A DNA stretch of 64,000 bases from CAWAHD01 sp963781785 (GTDB taxonomy: Bacteria; Planctomycetota; Planctomycetia; Isosphaerales; Isosphaeraceae). Both the position numbers and the translations under genes were made by a program. Below the pieces are notes generated by a model that did not search any database, was not told where the DNA came from, and was given only the letters and a program-made list of their open reading frames with translations. Below are positions 21,904 through 29,990 of the stretch, one piece after another. The stretch is from positions 124,001 through 188,000 of the forward strand of contig CAWAHD010000002.1 in assembly GCA_963781785.1 (NCBI GenBank), in the 5' to 3' direction. Position 1 is the stretch's first letter. Each line of letters opens with the position of its first letter.

Positions 21904-23067
21904 ATGCGACGGTTTTTCACGCTATTCCTGTCGACTGCGACAGTGTTCGGAGCGGTCCACTGTGCTCCCACACGTGCGGCGGTCTGTTTGAAGGACACCA
22001 AGAGCCAGGGGAGTCGTTCGAAAATGGACTTCGGCAAAACGGCGGACGGAACTCCGGTCGACCTTTACGTGCTGAAATGCGGCACGATGACCGTCAAGGT
22101 CATGACCTACGGGGCCATCGTCACGGAAATCGACGTGCCGGACCGCGACGGGAAGGTGCAGGACGTGGTCCTGGGGTTCGACACGCTCAATGGTTACCTG
22201 GGCGGCCATCCCTATTTCGGCGCCGCCACGGGGCGAGTCGCCAATCGGATCGCCAAGGGAGAGTTCACTCTCGACGGGAAAACGTACAAGCTGGCCGTGA
22301 ACAACCCTCCCAACACCCTCCACGGCGGCAAGAAGGGCTTCGACAAGGTTGTGTGGAAGGCCGAGGACACGAGTGGCCCCGACGGGCCGTCAGTCAAGTT
22401 CACCTACGTGAGCCCGGATGGCGAGGAAGGATTTCCAGGCAACCTGTCGGTCAGCGTCACCTACACGGTCACTAGGGCGCATGAGCTGAAGATCGACTAC
22501 CTGGCAACGACCGACAAAGCGACGCCGGTCAACCTCACCAATCACACCTATTTCAACCTGGCCGGGCCCGCTTCGGGCTCGATCGTCGGCCATGAAATGA
22601 TGCTGGCGGCCGATCACTACACGCCCGTCGACGAGACCGGAATCCCGACCGGAGAGATCAAACCGGTCCAGGGGACACCGCTTGATTTCACAAATCCATT
22701 ACTTTTGGGCGCACGCATTGAAGAGATCAAGGGGGACCCCGGCGGGTACGACCACAACTATGTGCTGCGCGGCGGAGGGAAGTCGCCCAAGCTAGCGGCG
22801 CGGGTGCGCGAGCCGAAGAGCGGGCGAGCTCTGGAGATGTTCACCACCGAACCCGGCGTTCAGCTTTATACCTCCAACTTCCTGGACGGCACGCTCACAG
22901 GCAAAGACGGCGTTGTGTACAAGAAGCGGCAAGCCTTCTGCCTGGAGGCGCAACATTATCCCGACTCGGTTCACCACGCCAACTTTCCGTCGACCATCCT
23001 GAGACCGGGCGACAACTATACACAAACGACGATCTACCGATTCTCGACTTCTTCGAATGGGCAATAA
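21904..23067 (+). CDS. galM: Aldose 1-epimerase (mutarotase), exported form
   Basis: A signal peptide (FFTLFLSTATVFGAVHC, possibly a lipobox-like ...AVHC) precedes a full GalM domain. Substrate-binding and catalytic blocks are visible: GRVANRIAKGEFTLDGKTY (Arg), NNPPNTLHGGKKGFDKVVW (His), NLTNHTYFNLAG (catalytic His), GYDHNYVL and the catalytic Glu in CLEAQHYPDSVH. The enzyme interconverts alpha and beta anomers of aldohexoses. It is the first gene of a cluster with a glucose-dehydrogenase-like enzyme 3 bases downstream, so anomer conversion before oxidation is a sensible inference. The extracytoplasmic form is common in planctomycetes and Bacteroidetes. Confidence 0.9.
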   Translation: MRRFFTLFLSTATVFGAVHCAPTRAAVCLKDTKSQGSRSKMDFGKTADGTPVDLYVLKCGTMTVKVMTYGAIVTEIDVPDRDGKVQDVVLGFDTLNGYLGGHPYFGAATGRVANRIAKGEFTLDGKTYKLAVNNPPNTLHGGKKGFDKVVWKAEDTSGPDGPSVKFTYVSPDGEEGFPGNLSVSVTYTVTRAHELKIDYLATTDKATPVNLTNHTYFNLAGPASGSIVGHEMMLAADHYTPVDETGIPTGEIKPVQGTPLDFTNPLLLGARIEEIKGDPGGYDHNYVLRGGGKSPKLAARVREPKSGRALEMFTTEPGVQLYTSNFLDGTLTGKDGVVYKKRQAFCLEAQHYPDSVHHANFPSTILRPGDNYTQTTIYRFSTSSNGQ

Positions 23068-23070
23068 CTG

Positions 23071-24192
23071 ATGAAAGCCGTTGCCGTATTGCCTGGCAAG
23101 CCGAACAGCGTCCATCTGCGGGAGATTGCCGTTCCGACACTGGCCGACCAGCCGCATCCGCACGTGTGCCGGATTCCCGAGGGACGCGCTGTCCTGGTGA
23201 AAGTGCTGCAGATCGGAGTCGACGCCACCGACCGCGAGATCAACGAGGCGCTTTATGGCAATGCACCTCCGGGCGGCGAGCACCTGGTCATCGGCCACGA
23301 GAGCTTCGGCCAGGTCGTCGAGGTGGGCGACAAGGTGATCGAGGTGAGGCCCGGCGACTTCGTGTCGTGTACGGTCAGGCGGCCGGGCGGGTCGTTGTAC
23401 GACCTGATCGGCCGCAACGACATCACCAGCGAAGAAGTTTACTACGAGCGAGGCATCAACCTTTGCCACGGCTATCTGACCGAGTATTTCGTCGACGACG
23501 TCGAATACGTGGTGAAGGTGCCGCAGAACCTCCGGCACCTGGGGGTACTGGCTGAGCCGGCAAGTGTTTGCGCCAAGGCAATTGAACAGGCGTTTCTCGC
23601 CCAGGAGAGGCTTCAGGTCTGGTATCCCAAGCGGGCCTTCGTCCTGGGCGCCGGGCAGATCGGCCTCTTGGCCACCATGATGCTCAGATTGCGTGGACTC
23701 GAGGTCTACACACTGGCAACCCGCGCGTCGCCGAATCGCAAGTCGGCGATTGCCCAGGCCTACGGCGCAACCTACAAGAGCACGCGACAAACGTCGCTCT
23801 CGAGCCTGGCCAGCCAGGTGGGCAAGCCCGATCTTATCTTCGAGGCGACCGGCAACGCCGAGGTCTGCTTTCGCGCGATGGAAGTCCTGGCTCTTAACGG
23901 CGCTCTGATCTGGACGAGCATCACCGGCGGCAGCCATGACGTGACGATCGACGCCGCCAAGATCAACCTGGAATGGGTCCTCGGCAACAAGCTCTTGGTC
24001 TCGAGCGTCAACGGAAACCGCCGCCACTTCGAGCTGGGTCTCCAGGCACTCTCGCACGGAGAATTGACCTATCCGGGTGTTACAGGGCAGATCCTGACGC
24101 ATCCGGTGCCTGGCCTCGAAAGTTATCGGGAAATGATGCGGCTGCTCGAAGAGAAAGAGGCCCTCAAGGTCTTCGTCAATGTTGCCCAGTGA
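23071..24192 (+). CDS. Zinc-type alcohol dehydrogenase family, glucose-1-dehydrogenase-like
   Basis: The 373-residue protein is an MDR-family enzyme of the archaeal/bacterial glucose dehydrogenase type. It has VGVDATDREIN-like proximal residues (QIGVDATDREI), GHESFGQVVEVG (zinc/catalytic His-Glu), an E-P-A-S block (LAEPASVCAKAIEQAF) and the Rossmann motif VLGAGQIGLLATM (residues about 190-202). The usual first catalytic Cys of the MDR family is replaced by Asp (VDATD), which is typical of this glucose dehydrogenase subgroup. It would oxidise glucose or galactose to the lactone with NAD(P). It starts 3 bases after galM, consistent with an operon. Confidence 0.78.
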   Translation: MKAVAVLPGKPNSVHLREIAVPTLADQPHPHVCRIPEGRAVLVKVLQIGVDATDREINEALYGNAPPGGEHLVIGHESFGQVVEVGDKVIEVRPGDFVSCTVRRPGGSLYDLIGRNDITSEEVYYERGINLCHGYLTEYFVDDVEYVVKVPQNLRHLGVLAEPASVCAKAIEQAFLAQERLQVWYPKRAFVLGAGQIGLLATMMLRLRGLEVYTLATRASPNRKSAIAQAYGATYKSTRQTSLSSLASQVGKPDLIFEATGNAEVCFRAMEVLALNGALIWTSITGGSHDVTIDAAKINLEWVLGNKLLVSSVNGNRRHFELGLQALSHGELTYPGVTGQILTHPVPGLESYREMMRLLEEKEALKVFVNVAQ

Positions 24193-24206
24193 GCGACGGA
24201 TCCTTT

Positions 24207-24227
24207 CCCCCCCTTGCGAAGGGGGGG
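24207..24227. repeat. Perfect 9-bp stem hairpin (cccccccttgcgaaggggggg)
   Basis: Nine paired bases flank a GCG loop between the dehydrogenase and kinase genes. The following ccaggggg makes the element read PPLRKGGQGG in the plus direction, a string I recall from other bacterial intergenic repeats. It could attenuate transcription between the two genes, but there is no U-tract. Confidence 0.5.
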
Positions 24228-24279
24228 CCAGGGGGCGTGGGTCCGGCGCGACCAGTTAGCAACGCGTGTAGGAGCAATC

Positions 24280-25362
24280 ATGAGCAGTCTCGCAATTCGC
24301 CACGATCCGTGCGACCTCGATTTTCTGGCAGTGGGGTCGCTCGTGCACCGGCTCGATCCGGGAGTGATTCCGTTCCGCAAGGCACGGTCGGTCGAGATCC
24401 ACGTCTCGGGCGGCGAATACAACGTCGCCGCCGGGCTGTCGGATTGCTTCGGGCTCAAGGCTGGGATCGCCACGGCCATGGTCAATTATCCCATAGGCGA
24501 GCTTGTACAGGGCCGGGTTCGCGAGATGGGAGTGATCCCGTTTTACAAGTGGTTCGAGCATGATGGAGTTCGCGGGCCGAATATCGCGACGGTCTACAGC
24601 GATCGCGGGCAGGGCGTCCGGGCTCCGGTGGTTTTTTATAACCGGGCAAACGAAGCCGGCGCTCTCTTGAAGCCGGGAGATTTCGACTGGGCCCAGATCT
24701 TCGGCCGGGGCGTCCGATGGTTCCATTCGGGGGGAATCTTCGCATCGCTCTCCAGAACAACCGCGCCCTTGATCGTTGAAGCCATGCAGGCCGCCAGGGC
24801 GGCCGGCGCGATCACCTCGTTTGACTTGAACTATCGCGCCAAGCTCTGGGCGTCGGTCGGCGGCGCCGAGCACGGCCAGCAGGTCATCAAGCAGATCGCG
24901 GGCCACCTTGACGCGTTGATCGGCAACGAGGAAGACTTGCAAAAAGGCCTGGGAATCGCCGGGCCCGACGTCGCCGGCAGGTCGAGCCTTGATCCCGATA
25001 CGTTCTTCGCACTGATCGATCGAGTCATCGAGCAGCATCCCAACATCAAGCTGGTCGCGACCACGCTGCGCGAGGTCCACTCAACCAACCGGCACGACTG
25101 GGCGGCCGTGCTCTGGCTGAACGGAGAGCGGTACGTGAGCCCGATGTGCCAGCTCGACGTCCTCGACCGGATCGGCGGCGGCGACGGCTTCGGCGCCGGC
25201 CTGATCTTTGGGCTGATCTCGGGTCGGTCCCCGGAGGATTCTCTTCGTCTCGGCTGGGCGCACGGCGCGCTGCTCACGACTTTTCCCGGCGACGTCACCA
25301 TGGCGAGGCTGCCCGAGGTCGAGGCCCTCGCCAAGGGAGGGACGGCCCGGGTGCAACGGTGA
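24280..25362 (+). CDS. PfkB-family sugar kinase, 2-keto-3-deoxygluconate-kinase-like
   Basis: ATG 24280 has the site taggag 5-7 bases upstream. PfkB landmarks are present: the N-terminal GG motif region (SGGEYNVAAGLSDCFGLKAG), the central SGGIFASL, and the C-terminal signature DRIGGGDGFGAGLIFGL (residues about 295-311), in which the catalytic Asp is the D of GGGD. The long form (360 residues) with FDLNYRAKLW matches bacterial KDG kinases. Together with the upstream glucose dehydrogenase this suggests a semi-phosphorylative Entner-Doudoroff-like route, though no dehydratase or aldolase gene lies in the window. The assignment to KDG rather than another sugar acid is inferred. Confidence 0.72.
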   Translation: MSSLAIRHDPCDLDFLAVGSLVHRLDPGVIPFRKARSVEIHVSGGEYNVAAGLSDCFGLKAGIATAMVNYPIGELVQGRVREMGVIPFYKWFEHDGVRGPNIATVYSDRGQGVRAPVVFYNRANEAGALLKPGDFDWAQIFGRGVRWFHSGGIFASLSRTTAPLIVEAMQAARAAGAITSFDLNYRAKLWASVGGAEHGQQVIKQIAGHLDALIGNEEDLQKGLGIAGPDVAGRSSLDPDTFFALIDRVIEQHPNIKLVATTLREVHSTNRHDWAAVLWLNGERYVSPMCQLDVLDRIGGGDGFGAGLIFGLISGRSPEDSLRLGWAHGALLTTFPGDVTMARLPEVEALAKGGTARVQR

Positions 25363-25369
25363 GGTAACC

Positions 25370-26515
25370 ATGCTGACTAAAGAGGGATGTGCCGCGCGGC
25401 GGGAACGGCTCTGGAAGGCGCTCCCAGGGGCATGCGACCTCCTGGTCGTGGGCGACCCCTCACACCTGATTTATTTCGCCGGCTACGTACCGTCGCCCTT
25501 CGTTTTCCGCACGACCGAATCGGGGGCGATTCTGCTCCTGCAGCGGGACCGGACGACCCTGGTTGGCGACGACATGCTCACCCCGTTTCTTGAGCGAGCA
25601 TTTGTCGACCGTGTGGTCGCACCGGTTTGGTACGACGGGACCCATTCCGCGCCCAATCGAAGGCGCCAGCTCGTCGAAACAGCCCTGCGGCATCTGACCA
25701 CGATCCCGGGTCGACGCATTGGCGTCGAGCTTTCCAGCGTGCCCGCAGGCGTTCTCGAAGGTCTGCGCCGGCAAAGACCAGACCTCGAGGTCATCGACCT
25801 CACCGGCCTCATCCGACCGCTGCGCCGCGCCAAGGACCCCGACGAGATCGAGACGCTGATGCGTTCGATGCGTGCCGGAGAGAAAGCGCAAGAGGCGGCG
25901 CTCGATGGGATCAAGCCGGGCATGACCGAGCTCGATGCCTATCGGATCGTTCAGAACGCGGCGATGTGTGAACTGGGCGAGCCGGTGATCGTCTACGGCG
26001 ACTTCGCGTCGGGACCACGGTGCGAAATCGAGAAGGGGGGCCCGCCGACTTCCCGCAGGATCGAAACGGGCGACCTGCTCCTGTTGGATTTCTCGGTGGT
26101 CGTGTCGGGCTATCGCGGCGACTTCACCAACACGTTCGCCGTCGGGGGAGGCCCGACACCCCAGCAGCAGCGTCTGTTCGAGGCGTGCGTGGCGGCCCTC
26201 CAAGCGGGCGAGGCCAGCCTGAAGCCGGGTACTCCTGCTCGCCTCGTCGACGCGGCCGTCCGCGGCGAGTTCAAGTCGATGGGGCTTGATCACGCGTTTA
26301 CATCGCACTCGGGGCACGGTCTCGGCCTTGGCCACCCCGAGCCGCCTTATTTTGTTCCCGAAAGCGACGACGTTCTCCAAGAGGGGGATGTCGTCGCTCT
26401 CGAGCCGGGCCTCTACATCGAAGGAACGGGAGGCATGCGGTTCGAGCGGAATTACCTCGTCACCAAGACGGGTTGCCAAACCCTCTCGCACCACGAGATC
26501 CGGATCGCTCAATAG
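25370..26515 (+). CDS. M24-family metallopeptidase (Xaa-Pro aminopeptidase type)
   Basis: The gene starts 8 bases after the kinase stop with aggtaacc before the ATG. A creatinase-like N-terminal domain (residues 1-150) precedes the pita-bread fold. The five metal ligands can be placed: Asp in LLLLDFSVV, Asp in YRGDFTNTF, His in HSGHGLGLGHPE, Glu in VALEPGLYI and Glu in MRFERNYLV. These define a dinuclear metal aminopeptidase cleaving Xaa-Pro bonds. It has no signal peptide and is probably cytoplasmic. Why it is joined to the sugar genes is unclear. Confidence 0.88.
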   Translation: MLTKEGCAARRERLWKALPGACDLLVVGDPSHLIYFAGYVPSPFVFRTTESGAILLLQRDRTTLVGDDMLTPFLERAFVDRVVAPVWYDGTHSAPNRRRQLVETALRHLTTIPGRRIGVELSSVPAGVLEGLRRQRPDLEVIDLTGLIRPLRRAKDPDEIETLMRSMRAGEKAQEAALDGIKPGMTELDAYRIVQNAAMCELGEPVIVYGDFASGPRCEIEKGGPPTSRRIETGDLLLLDFSVVVSGYRGDFTNTFAVGGGPTPQQQRLFEACVAALQAGEASLKPGTPARLVDAAVRGEFKSMGLDHAFTSHSGHGLGLGHPEPPYFVPESDDVLQEGDVVALEPGLYIEGTGGMRFERNYLVTKTGCQTLSHHEIRIAQ

Positions 26516-26529
26516 GCGCTGGGGAGCAT

Positions 26530-27516
26530 TCAAAATACCCCCACGCCTCCGCCCGCGCCCGCGCCCATGCCGGCGCCCATCCCCATGCCGCCCATCCCCA
26601 TGCCGCCCATACCCATACCCCGAATCGCTCGAAGCGGGACGAGAACCCAGCCGACAGCGGGCAAGTACACCATCACATACGGCCCACCGTTTCCATAACC
26701 ATAGCCTCCATTGCCGTAGCCATAGCCGCTATTGCCGTAGCCATAGCCGTTATTGCCGATTCCCCGGTTGCCATAACCCGAGCCGAGGAAGTTTGAGCCC
26801 CAGAAGTTGTAGCCCCGAGACCCCAGGTTTCCATTGGCGGCACTGCTGAGCCCCAGCGATCCGTTCTGAGCGTTGTTCGCGCTCAACTGGCTGTTGCCGG
26901 TATTGTTCGGAGCCGGGAGCTGGCGGTTATTGAGATTCTGCCCGAAATTGTTGACACCGTTCTGAGCCATTCGGGCGCTCACGCCGTTCTGTGCCATTCG
27001 ACCACCGACGCCGTTCTGACCCATTCGACCGCCGACGCCGTTCTGACCCATTCGACCGCCGACGCCGTTCTGACCCATTCGACCGCCGACGCCGTTCTGA
27101 CCCATCCGAGCACCTTGGTTGGCTGCAAAGTTTCGGCCCCCAACCGACTGAGCTCCGGTGCTATGGTTGGCCACGGTACCGCGCTGAATCATGGCGGAGT
27201 TATTCATGCCTCGTCCAAACTGCGTATACCCCCCACGATTCATGCTCATGCCAGACGGCATCCCACCGAAATGCATGCCGCTACCACCAAAATGCACTCC
27301 GCCACCACCGAAATGCATGCCACCGCCACCAAAGTGGGCGCCACCACCAAAGTGGCCGCCGCCGCCAAAGTGGCCGCCGCCACCACCGTGACCACCGCCG
27401 TGGCCACCGCCGCCATGGCCCCAGGCCTGGGAGGCTCCGACCGGCAGTACCAGGATCGCCAGCATCAACGCTTTGTTGCCGATCCGCTTCAAAATGGCTT
27501 GTCTGTTCGGTGGCAT
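26530..27516 (-). CDS. Exported glycine-rich low-complexity protein with GRMGQNGV repeats
   Basis: The 328-residue protein has a signal peptide (ALMLAILVLPVGASQAWG). Next come HFGGGG repeats (residues 35-85), six tandem nine-residue repeats of the form GGRMGQNGV (about 138-191), an Asn/Gln-rich region, GYGYGNGG repeats (about 262-285), one hydrophobic segment (YVMVYLPAVGWVLVPLRAI) and a GMGMGG tail. Nothing enzymatic is visible. Composition suggests an extended cell-surface or adhesive protein. The gene is convergent with the peptidase gene, whose stop is only 14 bases away. Confidence 0.7.
   Translation of the reverse strand: MPPNRQAILKRIGNKALMLAILVLPVGASQAWGHGGGGHGGGHGGGGGHFGGGGHFGGGAHFGGGGMHFGGGGVHFGGSGMHFGGMPSGMSMNRGGYTQFGRGMNNSAMIQRGTVANHSTGAQSVGGRNFAANQGARMGQNGVGGRMGQNGVGGRMGQNGVGGRMGQNGVGGRMAQNGVSARMAQNGVNNFGQNLNNRQLPAPNNTGNSQLSANNAQNGSLGLSSAANGNLGSRGYNFWGSNFLGSGYGNRGIGNNGYGYGNSGYGYGNGGYGYGNGGPYVMVYLPAVGWVLVPLRAIRGMGMGGMGMGGMGMGAGMGAGAGGGVGVF
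26943..27104. repeat. 27-bp tandem repeats within the glycine-rich gene
   Basis: About six copies of a 27-bp unit containing gacgccgttctgacccattc encode GGRMGQNGV on the minus strand. The central copies are identical or nearly so, indicating recent slippage or unequal exchange. Confidence 0.8.
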
Positions 27517-27632
27517 CGCCGCTCTCCTCTCCTGGAGCCTGGACCTCTATAGGATTCAACACCGGAATCCGACTTGAGTTCCTACGACTGCCGAGAAAGA
27601 AGTGTTCCCGTGCGGTCTTGCGTGTAAAGCGA

Positions 27633-28898
27633 TCAGGAACACATCGACAACCGCCGGTCGATGATCGCGCGATCGTGAAGCGAGGCGGTCGCCTCCCTGG
27701 CCGCATTGAGGTGCTTGACGGCCTGGTCGAAGTCGCCGATCCGCCGGTAGAACTCGCCGAGCGTGGCGTCCAGCAGGTGGTAATGGCGCAGGGATGGATC
27801 CTCGCTCGCCTCGTCGAGTGCGCGAATGCCCGCGTCCGGACCTTCGATTTCGGCCACCACGATGGCCCGGTTGAGCAAGTAGACCGGCGACCGGTGAATC
27901 GCCAGCAATGCGTCGTAGAGGATCAGAATCTCCGGCCAGTTGGTCTCCGAATAACTTGGCGCCGAACAGTGCAAAAGCGCGATACCCGCTTCGAGATGAA
28001 AGGTCGAGACGACGGTCCCCTCGGCCGCGGAGTCCAGGAATTCCTTGGCCCGCTCGATCAGCCGCCGGTCCCACTTCGTCCGGTCTTGGTCCTGCATCAG
28101 TAGCAAACTGCCGCGATCGTCGTGCCGGGCATCGAAGCGGGCGCCGTGAAACAGCATGAGCGCCATCAGGGCCCGCCCGGGCGGCGAACTGTAATGGCGG
28201 TGTGAACACAGCAAATGACACAGCCGCGCTGCCTCTTCGCAGAGATCGGCTCGAATGGCGGCTTCGCCCTTCGATGAGCTGTATCCCTCGTTGAACAGAA
28301 GGTAGAGCACCTGGTGCACCGCGTCGAGCCGCTCGACCAAGCGTGCCTTTTCAGGCGGATCAAGTGCGACGTTACGTTCTACCAGCTCGCGTGTCGCGCG
28401 CTGGAGACGCTTTTTCACTGTCTCGTCGTTGACCAGAAGCGCTCGGGCAATCTCCGAGTTACCAAACCCGCACAACGTTTTCAGGGTCAGAGCAAGCTGG
28501 TTTTCGCGTGCGAGAAGCGGATGGCAGCAGGCGAACATCATCCGGAGCTGGCTGTCTTCAATCTCGGTGTCCAGAAACAGGTCATCGATATCCTCGGCGT
28601 TCCCGGGCCGGCCGGCGGCCCATTCGCGCGTGATCCGCCGGCCGGCCTGGTCATGCCGGATCGCATCGAGAACCTTGTTCTTGGCAACGCGATGGATCCA
28701 GCCGGACGGGTTGCTCGGCACTCCCCGCACCCGCCACGACTGGAGAGCATCCAGGAGCGTGGCCTGCACCATCTCCTCGACCAGGTCGAAGTTTCGCCAG
28801 CCGAAGAACCGGGTCAAGACGACGACTAGTCGCCCCGCCTCGCGGCGAAAGAAATGCTCCACAAGGGGTGCGACTGGTTCGCTCGGTGCCGTTGACAT
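27633..28898 (-). CDS. ECF42-type RNA polymerase sigma factor with C-terminal extension
   Basis: The 421-residue protein has sigma region 2 (residues about 15-85: LTRFFGWRNFDLVEEMVQAT ... WIHRVAKNKVLDAIR) and region 4 (about 120-175: LALTLKTLCGFGNSEIARAL, NDETVKKRLQRA). A long helical, TPR-like extension follows (DUF6596 type: FNEGYSSSKGEAAIRADLCE, LNRAIVVAEIEGPDAGI). This length and extension, with a DGPF/YCII gene just upstream, are the signature of ECF42. These factors need their C-terminal domain instead of a classical anti-sigma. It lies 39 bases downstream of the YCII gene, so the two are probably co-transcribed. Confidence 0.85.
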   Translation of the reverse strand: MSTAPSEPVAPLVEHFFRREAGRLVVVLTRFFGWRNFDLVEEMVQATLLDALQSWRVRGVPSNPSGWIHRVAKNKVLDAIRHDQAGRRITREWAAGRPGNAEDIDDLFLDTEIEDSQLRMMFACCHPLLARENQLALTLKTLCGFGNSEIARALLVNDETVKKRLQRATRELVERNVALDPPEKARLVERLDAVHQVLYLLFNEGYSSSKGEAAIRADLCEEAARLCHLLCSHRHYSSPPGRALMALMLFHGARFDARHDDRGSLLLMQDQDRTKWDRRLIERAKEFLDSAAEGTVVSTFHLEAGIALLHCSAPSYSETNWPEILILYDALLAIHRSPVYLLNRAIVVAEIEGPDAGIRALDEASEDPSLRHYHLLDATLGEFYRRIGDFDQAVKHLNAAREATASLHDRAIIDRRLSMCS

Positions 28899-28937
28899 CG
28901 GTCATCTGCCGCAGGGAATTGATCGCCACACGACACC

Positions 28938-29288
28938 TCAGCCCGCGACGAGCCCTGCGAGCGGCCGGACTTCGACCGAGCCGCCGTGGATCAGTGCCGG
29001 GCATCCCTTGGCCAGTTCGGCCGCGGCGTCGATCGTATCGGCCTGCACGATCGAGTAGCCGCCGACCACTTCCTTCGCCTCCACGAACGGACCGTCCGTC
29101 ACGAGTTTCTGCGACTTCACCACCCGCCCCTCCTCGCCGAGGGCATCGCCGGGGTTCACCATCCAGCCCTTCTTGAGCGCGCCTCCGATCCAGTCGTTCC
29201 ACTTTTGCATGGTCTGCTGGATCTCGTCCGGTGGCAGCTTCGCAAACACGTCGGTGCCGCCGCGATACACAAACAGAAAGTTCGCCAT
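28938..29288 (-). CDS. YCII/DGPF-domain protein, ECF42 partner
   Basis: ATG 29288 has an aggagc site 7 bases upstream; the open frame extends further but without a site. The 116-residue protein holds the DGPF signature (KLVTDGPFVEAKEVVGGYSI, residues about 63-82) and a YCII-like ferredoxin-like fold with GCPALIHGGSVEVRP at the end. DGPF proteins accompany ECF42 sigma factors, but their molecular role is not known. The gene directly precedes the sigma gene on the same strand. Confidence 0.85.
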   Translation of the reverse strand: MANFLFVYRGGTDVFAKLPPDEIQQTMQKWNDWIGGALKKGWMVNPGDALGEEGRVVKSQKLVTDGPFVEAKEVVGGYSIVQADTIDAAAELAKGCPALIHGGSVEVRPLAGLVAG

Positions 29289-29331
29289 GACAATGCTCCT
29301 TGTGCGGCCTTCGCCGCGGTTTCGGGTCGGG

Positions 29332-29883
29332 TTACTTGACTCGTGCCAGGTTGAAACCGTGATCGCCGGCAGCCTTGCCGTCCGTGTAGTACTGCCACGT
29401 GCTGGAGAAATGATCGTCGTCCAGAAACCGGAACTCAGCCCGATGCATGTGAGGATCTTTCTCGGGGTCGAGATTGGTCCCACCGGCAAACTCGAACGCC
29501 ACCACGTTCTTGTCGCCTGTGATCGCAGCGCGCATCCGCGGTTGGTTTCCCAGGTGGCAATAGTGGGTCAGCACAATGCCGTTGCCGTCGCGAGTGTAGA
29601 CCGTCACCATCTCGTGCTCGGTGCCCGGAAACACGGTTTCTACCAGGGCGCTCCCGCCGGCCGTCAGGCGATACTTGAGGACGATCGTCTTCGCCGCCGC
29701 CTTCTCGGTCGACTCGGTGACCTGCCATTCGCCGACCAGCTTTTTGAACCGTTCGAAGACCGCGCGTGCCGCCTTCGTGTCCGTCGTTGCCTTGGGCTCG
29801 TCCCCACAGGGGCAACCGGCCCCGGCAGAGACAAACATCATAATCCAAACCGCCAATCCGAGCGAGACTTGCGACCTTTGCAT
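29332..29883 (-). CDS. DUF1579-like secreted protein, probable lipoprotein
   Basis: ATG 29883 follows a ggaggct site. The N-terminus (SLGLAVWIMMFVSAGAGC) ends in AGC, a plausible lipobox. The mature part reads FKKLVGEWQVTE ... SALVETVFPGTEHEMVTVY ... NFAGGTNL-like strands (FEFAGGTNLDP), as in small secreted DUF1579/lipocalin-like proteins that often neighbour ECF42/YCII pairs. Function is unknown. It lies 43 bases upstream of the YCII gene and probably belongs to the same unit. Confidence 0.7.
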   Translation of the reverse strand: MQRSQVSLGLAVWIMMFVSAGAGCPCGDEPKATTDTKAARAVFERFKKLVGEWQVTESTEKAAAKTIVLKYRLTAGGSALVETVFPGTEHEMVTVYTRDGNGIVLTHYCHLGNQPRMRAAITGDKNVVAFEFAGGTNLDPEKDPHMHRAEFRFLDDDHFSSTWQYYTDGKAAGDHGFNLARVK

Positions 29884-29990
29884 GATGAGCCTCCCAGAAA
29901 GTTTCGTGAAGCCAGCCGCACCGTGCGGCGTTGGTTTCGTCTTGTTGACGAACGAGCTCGCCGGATCGGGACAACTTTTTGGGAAGTCGC

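Noticed and set aside
24207..24227. Intrinsic terminator after the dehydrogenase gene
   Set aside because: The hairpin is perfect, but no U-tract follows and the next gene continues the cluster in the same direction.
26286..28103. Plus-strand open frames with His/Pro/Arg-rich composition
   Set aside because: They are antisense to the glycine-rich protein and the ECF42 sigma gene.
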